NCBI RefSeq assembly: GCF_021869535.1
Contig: NW_026262690.1
Span: 17,447,001 to 17,511,000, forward strand
Source: Mytilus californianus
Lineage: Eukaryota > Mollusca > Bivalvia > Mytilida > Mytilidae
Reading direction: 5' to 3'
Length of the DNA stretch: 64,000 nt
Below are positions 24,000 through 35,527 of this stretch, piece after piece. Numbering within the stretch: the first letter of the stretch is position 1; every line of letters starts with the position of its first letter. The position numbers and the translations under genes were made by a program. A model generated the notes under the pieces. That model did no database searches, was not told the origin of the DNA, and saw nothing but the letters and a program-made list of their open reading frames with translations.

Positions 24000-24385
24000 G
24001 GTCGATTTGATGAGGCTATCCCTTTTCAATTAATTTTTTATAGTTTGCTCTTTTGTTGTGCTGTAACATATTTAACTTCGCCAAATTCTGTATCTGCCTG
24101 TCCCAAGTCAGAAGCCTATCATTTATTGGTTGTCGTTATTTGCTGTACATCATATTTGTTTCTCGTTTGTTGTTTATTTTAGAATTAATTAGGCCTTCTG
24201 TTTTCTTACTTTGATTGTTGTACAATTTGTTAAGTAGGGGCCTTTTATAACTTGCTATGCGGTATTGGTTTTGCTCATTGTTGACGGTCGTACGATGACC
24301 TATTTTTGCTTAAATCTACGTCAATTGGTTTCAGGTGGTTAGCTGTCTCATTGCCCATCATACCACATCTCCATATTTTATAAGG
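24000..24385 (-). repeat. dispersed repeat F, diverged long copy
   Basis: On the minus strand: GATGTGGTATGATGGGCAAT, GAGACAGCTAACCACC, TGACGTAGATTTAAGCA, GGCCCCTACTTAAC and TGACTTGGGACAGGCAGATA, the order of family F. Confidence 0.7.
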
Positions 24386-24389
24386 TTGC

Positions 24390-25495
24390 AATAAACTCTT
24401 TGACAGTTTGAAACAATTATAAACAGATTTTCATAACAATAATATAAAATTTAAAACTTTGCCGAAAGATTGTTGTTTGTTATTAATTTTTTTCTTGGAG
24501 GTAAAAATGAATGATTTAAATGTTTGTTTATTTCTACCTATTAGAGCATGCAAATTATTTCATCAAAAATTAGCTCAGTAAGGAAATAATTAAATCAAGA
24601 AATAGTTTTCATTCAACATTAATTGTATAGACCGAAAGAAAAAACATGTTCTATAGGTTATTACTCCGGAAAAGGTAATTTTTTGCACTTTGTAATTCGT
24701 CTGTGTACATGTAATTGATAGGTTTGTGCTTTTAGAGAAAATTAATTTTATTCAGAACAAAAATGGGTTACCCGAAGGAATTGATGAAAAAGGTCATTCC
24801 ATTTGTGAGATTGATTGCTTCAGACGAGACTAAGACTAGACATATGGTATTCATGATATGTAGAAATAACATGACTACTGGGACAAACTCTTATTATTTG
24901 ATTACTTACATAATAAACTTGAATTCAATCAAATTATGTAACTTTGAAAAGGACAACATATCAAAGAAACAAATCTTAAGATAAAGTTAAAATATCCACA
25001 ACATTCTCAAAATATATATAAACACTTCAATAGTCAAAATTCGAATGAATCGTTGTACAGTGATTTAGATGACGCCCTCTTAAATTAACTATTTTTTTTA
25101 AACATATACTTGTTAACTGGAAAATCAAGAAGTATCATACATAATTTTGTATACACCAAATAGAAACCAACCAAACAAATAGGCTCAAAACACATCGAAA
25201 GGTACTTATATGGTCTTCAATAATAGAAAGGTGTTTATCCATTATGGCAGGCTCTTAAAAGCCAGAAAAGTTTGCGGTGTTGGACCAACGCATACATTGG
25301 AATGGGATAGACACGATAACATGTGCCGTAGGTAAAATAGTTACTACTTAAGCCCTCTCAACCTTTTAAAACTCAATTAGTAAAGTTACGAAATGTAAAA
25401 AAATGTGATTAAAAGTTTAATACAAAGAATGGTTTGTGATTTGTGGCTGTACTCAGGATATATTTACCACGTGTTGTTCGTTGTTGTTTGTACGT
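24390..25495. other. no recognisable feature
   Basis: A 73-codon plus frame at 24763-24984 has no recognisable motif. Confidence 0.4.
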
Positions 25496-25505
25496 CCAAT
25501 ATTTA

Positions 25506-25610
25506 AAAGAGTTGGGTGTTGGTGTATTCTATTGTGTCGTCTAATTTTTATAAAACTCGGGTGTAGGTTGTTGATGTATTATATTGTGTCGGCTTATATT
25601 TCGGTAATTA
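25506..25610. repeat. small tandem duplication, unit about 55 bp
   Basis: GTGTTGGTGTATTCTATTG followed by TGTCGTCTAATTTTTAT recurs as GGTTGTTGATGTATTATATT followed by GTGTCGGCTTATATTT. Confidence 0.6.
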
Positions 25611-25771
25611 TTATTATCCTGTTTATGTATTATCTATATTTCTTATGATATGCAATCTAGAATAAGGTGTTTAAAAAAAAATAATAAATAAAAAACACAC
25701 AGATTCAACAAATCTCCAATCAATAAACGATTTAGTAAACGGAATTCTTTTTAAATTTTAATTCTTGATTA

Positions 25772-25960
25772 ATCAGTCCTGAGATCACCCCCGGTTTTTT
25801 GGTGGGGTTCGTGTTGATCAGTCTTTAGTTTTTTCTATGTTGTATTTTGTATACTGTTGTTTGTCTTTTGGTCTTTTTCTTTTTTTGTCCATGACGTTAT
25901 CAGTTTATTTTTTACTTATGAATTTGAATGTCTCATTGGTATCTTTCGCCTTTTTGTCAA
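25772..25960 (+). mobile_element. retroelement 3' fragment (family P)
   Basis: GAGATCACCCCCGGTTTTTT, GGTGGGGTTCGTGTTG, CAGTCTTTAGTTTT, TGTCCATGACGTTATCAG and TATCTTTCGCC match the plus-strand tail at 33043-33220. Only the last ~190 bp is present, as expected from 5'-truncated reverse transcription. Confidence 0.75.
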
Positions 25961-25964
25961 CACA

Positions 25965-27815
25965 TTGATTTTTATTATTGGCGTATCTTTTATTAGTGAG
26001 ATTTTACCAGTTCCTCTTCAATGTTTACGCTTTGAAATACAACAGCAGTAAAATCAAAACTTCAATCTTGTAAAGTTGCTAGTAAGTATTAACGCTTTAT
26101 TTATGAATAGTGAATGCTAAAAACGAACGAAAAATTAGGCCTGATGGTTAAAATAAAACGTTTGATGGGCAATCCAGAGGAAAATGTAAACCATTATGTA
26201 TCCAAAAACTCCAATCGTTTAATCCTTTTGATCTAAATAATAACATTTTTGGTCGGGTAGGGTTTGGGTTTTTTCTGGAAATGGGTCGATACCGCTGCTG
26301 GTGACCTGCTAGTCTTCAATGATATCATCAGCTCAGTTATAAGTGATTTGGTACTGTCATGTTTTATATCCTACATTTCTTATTTTCGCCGTTGATAAAT
26401 TCCAACCCCTCTCCCAAAGTTGACCCCATATGGATTCTGCTATTCTTTTTAGTTCCTTTTGATTATATAAAATATTGCTCCTTCCGTATTCATGTATTCT
26501 TCCATGGCTTTCAAAATTTGGATTTTAGAGTACATAAAGCAAGTTTATCAAGAAAAGCGCACTCGACGCCCATTATTTAATATGCGTTATATGTTCATTA
26601 ATATTTCAGTTTCACAAGAGACACTGTATTTTACATACGATTTTTCGTTAACTATAATTGCTAATTTTCTTGGCGTTTTTATGTGATGTTCTTTGGTCCT
26701 TTCTAATTGTGTAACACTCTCAAACGTGGTCATCCCCAAAACGTGCCCACCTCGTCGAAACATGTCCATTTCGCTCAATCATGTCCTTCAAATCACAAAT
26801 TGCCCAAACATGTCCAATTGTATGCCCCCATGTCCTTATTATTATTATTTGAATAACACTACAACTTTTAGCGAAACGCTTTGCCTCTGTGACATCAGTA
26901 ACGTTGTCTCTCGTCTGATATAGGTTTTGTTTATACGGCAACATACACTATTGTATCTTCTATACTGTAGAGTTTACTATCGGATAGCATTCAATTTTGA
27001 ATTTCTATCCTTGTACTTGTCATTACTTGGAAATTCAAGGAAACCAGTCTGATGATGGATTATTCAAACATGGAATTACGGAATACGTCAAACATACCTC
27101 AATGTATCTAGTTAAACGATTTGGTGAAAAATTTATGAATTAAAACACAAACAATCCTAATTAGGGTGATATAGGCATAAATCCTTTCATGAATAAGATA
27201 AATTCCGTGTTCAGCAGTGGCGTCTGTATGAAATGATTGACGATGCGGTTAGACAAGGACTTAAGACGTAGACCATGCACTGTCCAAGGTGAAGAATGAA
27301 ATAGCGATATTCTTATGTAAATAGATATGTACAGTACCATATAAGGAAAAAACAATCTTTCATTTGCTGATCATTACAAAACCTCTGTTGTAGGTGGCCA
27401 TTGATGTAAACTTCGTAGAAGATCCATATGATCCCATTACCCCTGCTTTTTAGATAAAGCAACGACCGTGAGCTTTCACAAAACAAAATTTCAAATGTAG
27501 AGTGCCTCCGCAAATTATCAATAACTTATATTATTGACAAATACAATCCTTGTTTTAAACCGAGAATTTGTGGAAAACTGCAATTTAAGCGGTGAATAAA
27601 CCAATGTATAAGGTCCCATTAAATATACTCATCTGGATATGTTTTCAAATCATGGACATGGTAACGGAATAGTCTCTCATAGAATTGGACACGTTTGGGC
27701 GTCTTCAAAAGTGGTCATAATCAGTAGTTACTGAAAATACTCGCTTAAATGTCCAAAACCATCTACTAGTATGTTTTGGCATTCAGCGACGTCGAATTGG
27801 TTGGGAGAGGGGTTG
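25965..27815. other. no recognisable feature
   Basis: Short overlapping frames occur on both strands at 26359-26944 and 27161-27513 (up to 76 codons). None carries a motif I recognise. CCCAAACATGTCCAATTG at 26803 and an inverted, diverged match near 27690 hint at an old inverted duplication. Confidence 0.35.
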
Positions 27816-27819
27816 ACAT

Positions 27820-27893
27820 TTTGATCTCAGGTGCTCCGGAAGGGTAAGCAGATCCTGCTCCACATGTGGCACCCGTCGTGTTGCTTATGTTAT
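27820..27893 (-). mobile_element. short retroelement 3' fragment (family P)
   Basis: ATCTCAGGTGCTCCGGAAGG and GCAGATCCTGCTCCACATGT then GTGTTGCTTATGTTATTA. Only about 75 bp of the tail is present, abutting unrelated sequence on both sides. Confidence 0.65.
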
Positions 27894-27954
27894 TAGAAAT
27901 TGGTACCTTTTATTGCATTACAACATATGGACTTAAAGTGTTGGAAAAGGTAGT

Positions 27955-28121
27955 ATCTTTAGTTATGAAAATAAGATGTGGTATGATTGCCAATAAGACA
28001 AATATCCACCAAAGTTCAAATAAAGTGGATGTAAGCAATTATAGACAACCGTGCGGCCTTTATTTGAGAAAACTAACATCATATTTTATAACAAAACAAT
28101 TTACGAAAAACAAATATGACA
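27955..28121 (+). repeat. dispersed repeat F, head fragment
   Basis: AAGATGTGGTATGATTGCCA then ATAAGACAAATATCCACC and CAATTATAGACAACCG. It runs directly into repeat H at about 28122. Confidence 0.65.
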
Positions 28122-28262
28122 GCTTGCTAGCTGAACCATGAAATCATTTTAGCCAAGGTCCAACCTTCTTTTGGGCGGAGTCAATAGTTAAGCCGAGAAC
28201 CAATGAAAAATAGGGACAGTATATAAACATTGTGAAACCAGTTTTACTTGTCATTTGAAAAA
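28122..28262 (-). repeat. dispersed repeat H; preserves an empty transposon target site
   Basis: Minus strand: AGCTTGCTAGCTGAACC reversed gives GGTTCAGCTAGCAAGCT, then GGTTGGACC, CTTAACTATTGACTCCG, CCCTATTTTTCATTGG and GTAAAACTGG. The same repeat at 32368-32485 is cut at GGTTCA by a transposon whose far side resumes TTCAGCTAGCAAGC (33713). Confidence 0.7.
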
Positions 28263-28690
28263 AAATATGTTTTTAATCTAATCGGATATATGAAAGTTAC
28301 ATGCATTCCCGGATATTGATGTGCATTTCCTCTTTATCACTACAGACGATGGTAAAATAAAAATCCGAATTTTATTTGATACCGTCCACTTTAAGATTCA
28401 CTGTTTCAGGTTTATGACCCTACTATACCTTGTGTTACGAAATTTTCGAAGTGTAATAATATAAAAACACCCAAAGAACTGAATAAAAGATTTTTTTTTG
28501 CTCCATGTTGCAGGCCTCACTGTGACTTTGAGATGAATAACAGCAATAACAGCGCTGTTCCTTTGCTTTTTGTGTGTTTTTAGCTGTGCATGTATTGATT
28601 TCGTGTCATGGATGGATACCCCATATCGTAATATCCTGTTGTTTGCATATACCAAATAAAAGGGAAACATTGTTCACAGAAACTATATTT
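28263..28690. other. weak similarity to TTAA family C interior, otherwise unrecognised
   Basis: GATGTGCATTTCC...ACAGACGATGGTAAAATAAA and ATTTGATACCGTCCACT resemble the interior of the element at 29570-30143. I cannot find ends. Confidence 0.35.
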
Positions 28691-28697
28691 ATTGTCT

Positions 28698-29132
28698 TAC
28701 CACAAGGGTGACTGAGGAATAGAAATATGGTTACTACAGGTCTTCTTCCTACCGGTAGTAAAACCCTTGCCAAAGTGGGGCGTCTATTTGGCTGTGCGGG
28801 ATGTACAAGAATCCAGCCACGTCCGGTCAGAATGGGGACGTTAAATCCGATGCTTTGTGTAGAGAGAGTGCCACACTTTCTGCACGTTAAGAACCCTTGT
28901 AACAACTCTTTAAGGGGTCCATAGGTGGCCTGTTGCAAGGCCAAATTTCTGTCCATATCTAATATACTCTCATTTTTCAGTGGCAGTCTAAATTTTCCCG
29001 ACCTTCATTCCGGACGGTCTCTATAACAGGACCTACATACATGTATTGTATTTATTGTTAATTTGTTCTCGTCCTGAACATGCATGAAGTATTTGCCACC
29101 GGACACTAATCAACCAACAATCAATCAATCAA
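28698..29132 (+). mobile_element. SINE, family S1, copy 2 (best preserved)
   Basis: Body motifs GGCGTCTATTTGGCTGTGCG, GGGACGTTAAATCCGATG, GTAGAGAGAGTGCCACAC and GGTGGCCTGTTGCAAGGCC, then tail CTCGTCCTGAACATGCATG, TTTGCCACCGGACACTAATC and AATCAATCAATCAAT. Two ~65-codon frames on opposite strands are translated repeat. Confidence 0.8.
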
Positions 29133-29139
29133 TTTATTG

Positions 29140-29565
29140 TCCTAATTGCATTTAGTAGAAAATGTGCATTTTGTGTCAACCTCAAGCCAAACGTTTTACA
29201 GAAAATCCAATAGACTTTATAATAGAGACTTTCGTTATAACACTAAAAACCTAGATTACTCACTTGTTTACATCAGTTTATCCATGGTATTCTAGCATTT
29301 ATTGTTTACAAAAAGTCCCAAGTAATGTTTACAATCCAAAAAACCTCGTGCTGAGTCGTTAAGGTCGAGCGCACCCTGGAAGGTGTACTTGAATTGGTCC
29401 ATATTTGTATTTGTTTTAGCTAATATCTTTATTTCCAAACTCGTGTAAGGAAAATCAATGCAAGCAATAAATGTAGTAATTCCCTTTCTATTTAGTACAT
29501 CATTGTCAATATAAGAGTACACGGGAAAAGACTGGATTTTCTATAAAATTTCCATATATTTAGCA
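29140..29565. other. no recognisable feature
   Basis: A 76-codon minus frame (29292-29522) has no recognisable motif. Confidence 0.4.
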
Positions 29566-29569
29566 TTAA

Positions 29570-30143
29570 GGTTCATCAAAAGGAATTAAAAATATGACCG
29601 TGTTTACACCACAAAATCTACTATGTGTACAGACAAGCTGATGCATCTGGGAAAGTTTTTAAGGCATGGCTGGACCTAGATATATAAAAGTTATATGTAG
29701 TTTATGTTTCAGAAAATTAAAAACTTACCTGAAATTTTGATGTGCATTTTTTTTCCAGTCTGCAGAAGATAGCAAAATAAACTAACACATGACTTTCATT
29801 TGATACGGTCCACTCAATAACACAGTTTAAATCACCTATTACTTGCAGATGTCTATTGTCCATCTATTGTCCAATTTTAAAAAATCAATACTACTCATAA
29901 AATTTATTATATGAGGAGAGCTTCTCAAACATCTTTTCCAACTTATTTTATTTTGGCACCTTCTGCAGGAATGAAAAAATAAATGAATAGCAAAATGAAA
30001 CTTAAAATGCATTTAAATTTTAAATGTGTATCTAGGCCCAGCCATGCTCCAAAACTTTTCTGAGTGCACAGGTGGTTTGTCTGTACTCAGAGTGAAATTT
30101 GTGGTGTAAATACGGCCATATTTGCCAAAGGTTATGACGGACC
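29570..30143. mobile_element. 574-bp inverted-repeat transposon, TTAA family C, copy 1
   Basis: TTAA (29566-29569) and TTAA (30144-30147) flank terminal inverted repeats of about 70 bp: left GGTTCATCA, GACCGTGTTTACACCACAAA, GTGTACAGACAAG; right, reversed, GGTCCGTCA, GGCCGTATTTACACCACAAA, GAGTACAGACAAA. A longer similarity zone continues inward (AAGTTTT...GGCATGGCTGG). There is no transposase frame, so it is a non-autonomous, piggyBac-type element. Confidence 0.85.
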
Positions 30144-30149
30144 TTAAAA

Positions 30150-30860
30150 CAACAAAACAGTACATAATCCTTAAATCACCTTTTTCGTTCGTTATATATT
30201 GTCCCGGTATTGTTCATATCAATTAAACAATACAATACTATATTGATTCATGAGCATTGTGAGAGAATCTCAAAGATTTTATTCTACTCAGTTTATTTTT
30301 AAAACCTTTCATAGCACTCCCCCAACAAATAGACATCAAAGTCAAAGGTAAGAATATCTCAAAAATCTTACCATCACTATCATAGACCACAACGAGGGTT
30401 GGTCAAGGGCCGACAGACTTGCTCGAGAAAATTGGTGGATGAGAAAGTTAAGGACAGTTTCCCCAGAGGGCATTAATGAAAAAAGATCGAATGAGTCCCT
30501 ACCATCACTTGTTTCCTGTAACCATGTCTTCAGTACAGGACTCTCAGTTGTAAGGAATTTATTCCTCCTCCCTAACATCAATATTGAAAAAATTTACCAG
30601 CGTATTGATTCGTGATAATTTGTATAACATTCAAGATTATTATTTCAGTTCGACTACCACATGTCAAGATAAGAATCATTTGACATCTTACTGATGAAGG
30701 ATATTAGTTACCCGAAATATTTAATATTTGTTCATGATTTTACTGTTTTTTGTTGATGTTGTACACTTTTAGACTTGAATATTATATATTATATTTTGTA
30801 GTGTTATATGATCCATCGCCTCGTAAGATTTATAATTGGCTAATATTCAGATATCAATAT
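30150..30860. other. no recognisable feature
   Basis: A 79-codon minus frame (30342-30581, MMLGRRNKFL start) reads less AT-driven than most here, but I know no homologue. It could be chance or a decayed element. Confidence 0.35.
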
Positions 30861-30861
30861 A

Positions 30862-31502
30862 TATATACCCCTCTACTAAGAATTTGTTTTGCATGCACAC
30901 GTATAAAAATTGCGGTTTTTATCCAACGCAATCATAGGTTTGAACGTTGTTTTCAATTTAGATTTGTTTATATTTTTTCGTTTGGGCTTGTATTATATTT
31001 GCCTTCGGGTTTATATGATCCGTTCATCCTATTTCGACTCTTTCAAAATTCAAGAGTCTATCCTAAATTGAGGTAAATTATATGGCCTTCCAAATACCGT
31101 TTCGATTCCTAACATCACTGAAGAGACATTAATTGTCGAAATCCGGATATGGTGTACAAATTTTTGCACCTTATGTTTGCGGTATTCCATCTTTTCCGCA
31201 AATTTATTGTTTTCTGTTTGGTAATAAATCAATAATAAGATCCATTTTGTTACATCTGGTGATCCGTTTATTTGGCAATCGCCAATGGCAGTCAGCAGGG
31301 TTTAAGAACATCAGTTGTTCGACCTGCTAGTCAAATGCGTTTTGTTAAAATATACTTTTTCACTTTTTTGGTCTTATGGAAAATGTTGTTTGTGCTGTAT
31401 TTAGACCCCTCTACTAAGAATTTGTTTTGCATGCACACGTATAACAATTGCGGTTTTTATCCAACGCAATCATAGGTTTGAACGTTGTTTTCAATTTAGA
31501 TT

Positions 31503-31505
<3 letters not shown>
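30862..31505 (+). repeat. R1, tandem partial plus near-complete copy
   Basis: The R1 end block (TTTGTTTTGCATGCACACGT to GTTTTCAATTTAG) occurs at 30884-30961 and again at 31421-31499, bracketing a full unit of about 540 bp. This is the least interrupted R1 in the window and shows the intact site for the insertion at 1684. Confidence 0.8.

Positions 31506-31538
<33 letters not shown>
31506..31538. repeat. TA microsatellite at the R1 end
   Basis: Alternating TA directly after GATTTGTATA. The R1 end abuts TATATA at several other copies too. Confidence 0.9.
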
Positions 31539-31619
31539 TCTATAAAAAGGACCAACCAGCAAATTTACTATGTACCGGATCGTCTAGAATAGACGATACT
31601 GTGCAGATAAGAAAAAAAA

Positions 31620-31994
31620 TATATAAGTCTAGAGATTTGCACAACGATACTAATATAAGATGGTATTATACGAAGATGTTGAAAAATATTTCGGCTTAAC
31701 AAATAGCCTTCTTCAGTGTCAATTATTTTAACAATACTGATTATATGTATAAAAAAAAGCTCAATAATACAGGTAAGTTTTGGTCTATTGATTTAATCCA
31801 AAATCCTGAACATCATAATATAAAACAAAACTCAATACTCAAATATACGTGACTGTGTATATTTCCATCCCAAAATGAGTGAAAAATAAAACTATTTGTT
31901 AAGCCGAAATATTTGTCAACACGATTTATTAACAACATCTTCGTATAATACCATCTTATATTAGTATCGTTGTGCAAATCTCTAGACTTATATA
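31620..31994. mobile_element. foldback element with 62-bp perfect terminal inverted repeats
   Basis: 31620-31681 (TATATAAGTCTAGAGATTTG to CGAAGATGTTG) is the reverse complement of 31933-31994. An inner inverted pair, ATATTTCGGCTTAACAAATAG, follows (31686-31706 and 31892-31912), separated from the outer arm by 21 extra bases on the right only. The loop is about 185 bp without coding capacity. Ends lie in TA-rich sequence, so a TA target is possible. Confidence 0.85.
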
Positions 31995-31999
31995 TATAT

Positions 32000-32180
32000 T
32001 ATATAATATATATTAAACATATATAACAAGGATATGATAAGTTTTTTCAATTCCAAATCGATTAAACTATTGTAAATGTTTGCTTATAGTATATGTAAAT
32101 AATATAGTTATAGATGAACAGGTGTACTTAAATGAAATGAAACTGACGAATCAAACACACGTACAACATGCTTGTGAATT
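32000..32180. other. no recognisable feature
   Basis: AT-rich spacer. Confidence 0.4.
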
Positions 32181-32184
32181 ATAA

Positions 32185-32320
32185 ATAAGAAGATGTGGTA
32201 TGAGTGCCAATGAGACAACTTTCCATCCAAGTCACTATGTATAAAAAGTTAACAATTATAGGTTAAAAGTACGGCTTTCAACGCGGAGCCTTGGCTCACA
32301 CTGAACAGCAAGCTATTAAT
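32185..32320 (+). repeat. dispersed repeat F, head fragment
   Basis: AAGAAGATGTGGTATGAGTG, CCAATGAGACAAC, TTTCCATCCAAGTCAC, CAATTATAGGTTAAAAGTAC and GGAGCCTTGGCTCACACTGA, in family order. Confidence 0.8.
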
Positions 32321-32367
32321 TTTCTTATAATTGACACTAGATTTTAAATTTAGATTGAAAAATGCAT

Positions 32368-32485
32368 TTGTAAAACTGGGTTCACAATATTTATATTCTG
32401 TCCCTATTTTTGATTGGTTCTCTGCTTAACTATTGACTTCGCCGAAAGGAAGGTTGTACATAGGTAATAATTATTTTATGGTTCA
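32368..32485 (+). repeat. dispersed repeat H, left part, split by a transposon
   Basis: GTAAAACTGGGTTCACAATA, CCCTATTTTTGATTGG, CTTAACTATTGACTTCG, GGAAGGTTG and TTATGGTTCA match repeat H at 28122-28262 in reverse. H resumes at 33713 with TTCAGCTAGCAAGC. Confidence 0.7.
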
Positions 32486-33712
32486 GGTTCATCATGACCT
32501 TATAGCAAATATGGCCGTATTTGCACCATAAAGGATACAACAGATATAGTTAAGTCTGCCTCATATCTTGACTTACATTTAGAAACTGACAATGAGGGTC
32601 GGTTGAAAACAAAACTTTATGACAAAAGAGATGATTTCAACTTCCCAATTGTGAACTTTCCATTTTTATGTAGCAACATTCCAGCAGCGGCTGCATACGG
32701 ATTATGTATCTCCCAGTTGATACGTAACTAGTACTCCAGGGCTTGTATTTCCTATCATGATTTCCTTGATAGAGGGTTGCTGCTCACTAGGAAGCTATTA
32801 AACCAAGAGTTCCAAGTGGTGAAGTTGAAACCATTCCTTCGTAAATTTTACGGACGCCATCACGAGTTGGTTGGCCGTTACGGAATATCCGTTTCACAAA
32901 TGATAGCGGATATGTTCCTAATGTCGTAACTACAATCCCGTCCCCTGTTCCCGAATTAGACTTATTACCGGCTTTATACCAACATGAGCAATACTACGGA
33001 TGCTACATGTGGAGCATGATCTGCTTACCTTCCTGGAACACCTGAGATCACCCCCAGTTTTTGGTGGGGTTCATGTTGCTCAGTCTTTAGTTTTCTATGT
33101 TGTGTTTTGTGTAATATTTATTTTTGTCTGTTTGTCTTTTTCTTTGTTAGCCATGGCGTTGTCAGTTTATTTTCGACTTATGAGTTTGAATGTCCCTTTG
33201 GTATCTTTCACCCCTCTTTTTTACTCTGAGTACAGACAAACCTGTGAAACTGAAAAAGTTTTGGAGCATGGCTGACCTAGAATTGTAAAATTTAAATGCA
33301 TTTTAAGTTTACGAACATTAAAAACTTAACTGGATTTTGCTATTCATTTTTTCCTTAATGCAGAAGGTGCCAAAATAAACTTAGATGGGAAAGAGGTTTG
33401 AGAAGCTCCCATCATGTAATAAATGTGGTGTGAGAAGGATTGATTTAAATGGACAATAGACATCTGCAAACAATAGGTGATTTAAACCGTATCAAACGAA
33501 ACTCATGTGTTAGTTTATTTTGCTATCTTCTGCTGACTGGGAAAAGATGCACATCAAAATCCAGGTAAGTTTTTAAATTTCTAAAACATAAACTACATAT
33601 AACTTTTATATATCTTCCTTAAAATTTTCCTAGATGCATCCGTTTGTCTGAACTCATAGTAAATTTTGTGGTGTAAACACGGCCATAGTTTTCAATTCCT
33701 TTTAATGAACCT
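32486..33712. mobile_element. TTAA-type family C element, copy 2, split by a retroelement
   Basis: Starts GGTTCATCATGACC (32486) and ends with the complementary GGTGTAAACACGGCCATAG to AATGAACC (33694-33712). The interior 33221-33712 matches family C in reverse orientation (GAGTACAGACAAACC, TTTTGGAGCATGGCTG, AGAAGGTGCCAAAATAA). TTCA flanks both ends (32482-32485, 33713-33716), a variant of the TTAA target. Without the inserted retroelement it is 537 bp. Confidence 0.8.
32531..33220 (+). pseudogene. 5'-truncated retroelement (family P), RT C-terminus and 3' tail
   Basis: Coding similarity starts at the left junction: KDTTDIVKSASYLDLHLE, then KLYDKRDDFNFPIVNFPF, AAAYGLCISQLI, a pair of in-frame changes including a stop near 32729, then FLDRGLLLTRKLLNQ, KFYGRHHELVGRYGISVSQM and a terminal stop at 32927. 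These are the sequences after the RT palm in the same broad family as 6035-6660 and 22890-23400. No GIY-YIG domain follows the stop. The last 290 bp is the non-coding tail (GATCACCCCCAGTTTTTGG, CCATGGCGTTGTCAG) ending CCCCTCTTTT. That tail alone is found at six or more other places in the window. The 5' truncation inside the element fits abortive reverse transcription. A source element with the endonuclease before the RT (permuted Penelope-like) would fit the absence of a downstream domain, but that is inference. Confidence 0.8.
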
Positions 33713-33729
33713 TCAGCTAGCAAGCAAGC

Positions 33730-35525
33730 TAACCGAAGATACTGTCTTTACCTGCACACTGTCCATGTACTGTAGTACCAAAAGGTTGATACCTTTGCTG
33801 GGTGAGTGTTAGTTCCTGCAGATATTACCATATAACACACTGGTTTGATTTTAAATCATCTCTTGAGAGACGAACTTACAGCCACTATTTCATCCTTTGA
33901 AGATCATGAGCCTAGCATGTAAAGACATAGGTGCTATAGTGTGTGATAACATTTTTGAGGGAATTCGAAATTTGCTATACCACAGTTGTTTCCAACGCAC
34001 TTTATGACAATACAGAATGAAATTGTTTGCAGTGTTTTTAGAAATGATTTTACTTTGTATCCATGTATTATTTGTAAAACAATAAATGTTTTAAAAGGGC
34101 GAATTTTCTGTATAAAGTCAATAATTATGTAGACTTTTGAAGCCCAAACTTTCTATTGCCTTACATATGCAAATGAAATATCCGAAAACTATACCAATAC
34201 AGAACGACATGTTTTTGAAATTATACCAAAACTTAAAATATCTGTCATTTTCTCCCTACCCAGTTTACCCCTATTACTAATTATGACGTGGACCGGTCAT
34301 TGTGATTGAATCTTACGCATTTTATTGGATAAAGTTATTATTAGTTTACATATAAACTGTTGAATTTTTTCATACAGAACGTGCATGAATGTAACAATAA
34401 AAATGAACAGTCGGTACCCTATTTATTCAATTCTTTTTTAAATTCATTAAGCTGAAAATGAACAACAAAATGTTTTTGAATTTTTTATTTTTTTCTTCTG
34501 AAAACTGAATTATAATAATTGCTTTTCTTTTTATATGTACACAAACGTGTACAGTAACTTACATGTAAATGACCCTTAAACTGGACTCTGGACAAGTCCA
34601 ACTATTTTTTATCAATGAAACTAAAGGTATGCAAGGTAAGAATTGCCACTTCTTACATTTTCACAAAATTTTTAACATATAGAGTAGATAAGTTATTTTT
34701 AATTGCCTATTCCCGAGAAAAAAAGAGATGATTTACAAATCATACGTTTTATTCCATGAAACAAGTCATTTTTCAAAGATACCGGAATACATATAACCCA
34801 CGGCTACGCCAGGTAAAATTATTATTTATCTTAACAAAAAATAAATATTTTTCAGTCTCATAATGTTATAATTACAATTAAACCCAAACAATAGTAGTCA
34901 GTAAATAAAGTCAAAATATGTCCGATCTGCCTATTTTTGGACATCAAAATTCAATACGATTGTTTTGAGGTTAATTTCTTCTACCTCACAAAATCTTGTT
35001 AGGCATTATAACCACTACACCAGATTCAATTCTCAAATATGTAATAATGTATTATAAAATGCAACTTAATTGCATTCTTTTAATTTAATACTGGTATTAA
35101 ATTTTTTTCATATTTTTCTATTTTTACTTCTAATATATATTACATGTATATATATCTAAATAGGCGACTAAGGGTGTAGGTAGGGGTGATTTCTCATTCA
35201 ATGACAGAAGTCTTTTTTTTTTCTCGTCAGGGAAGGAGGAATCACTAAATACTAGTATGTCTTTGGAATTTTATTCGGAACAATATACGCGACCGTTATG
35301 GAAAAGGAACAACTACAAAATATCAATCCTTGCTAAAGGATTTATTATCTGCTATATCAATCGTGGGAGACGTCCTTGCATTGTAGCATTTAATTAGCAC
35401 ATGTCTTGTTTTATGTTTATTTTTATAAGTATATGACAGACGACACAAAGATGAACAACCAGTAGAAATCTCTAAACAATTTTATGATACCTATCAGTTA
35501 AAAATTTACATCTCATTAGGAACTA
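33730..35525. other. no recognisable feature
   Basis: AT-rich, with few frames and no repeat I know. Confidence 0.45.
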
Positions 35526-35527
35526 TC

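Noticed and set aside
27161..27513. two overlapping minus frames as a gene
   Set aside because: Frames change within 200 bp and no motif is recognisable.
30342..30581. 79-codon minus frame as a host exon with GTAAGA donor-like site
   Set aside because: No homologue recognised and no partner exon; too short to support.
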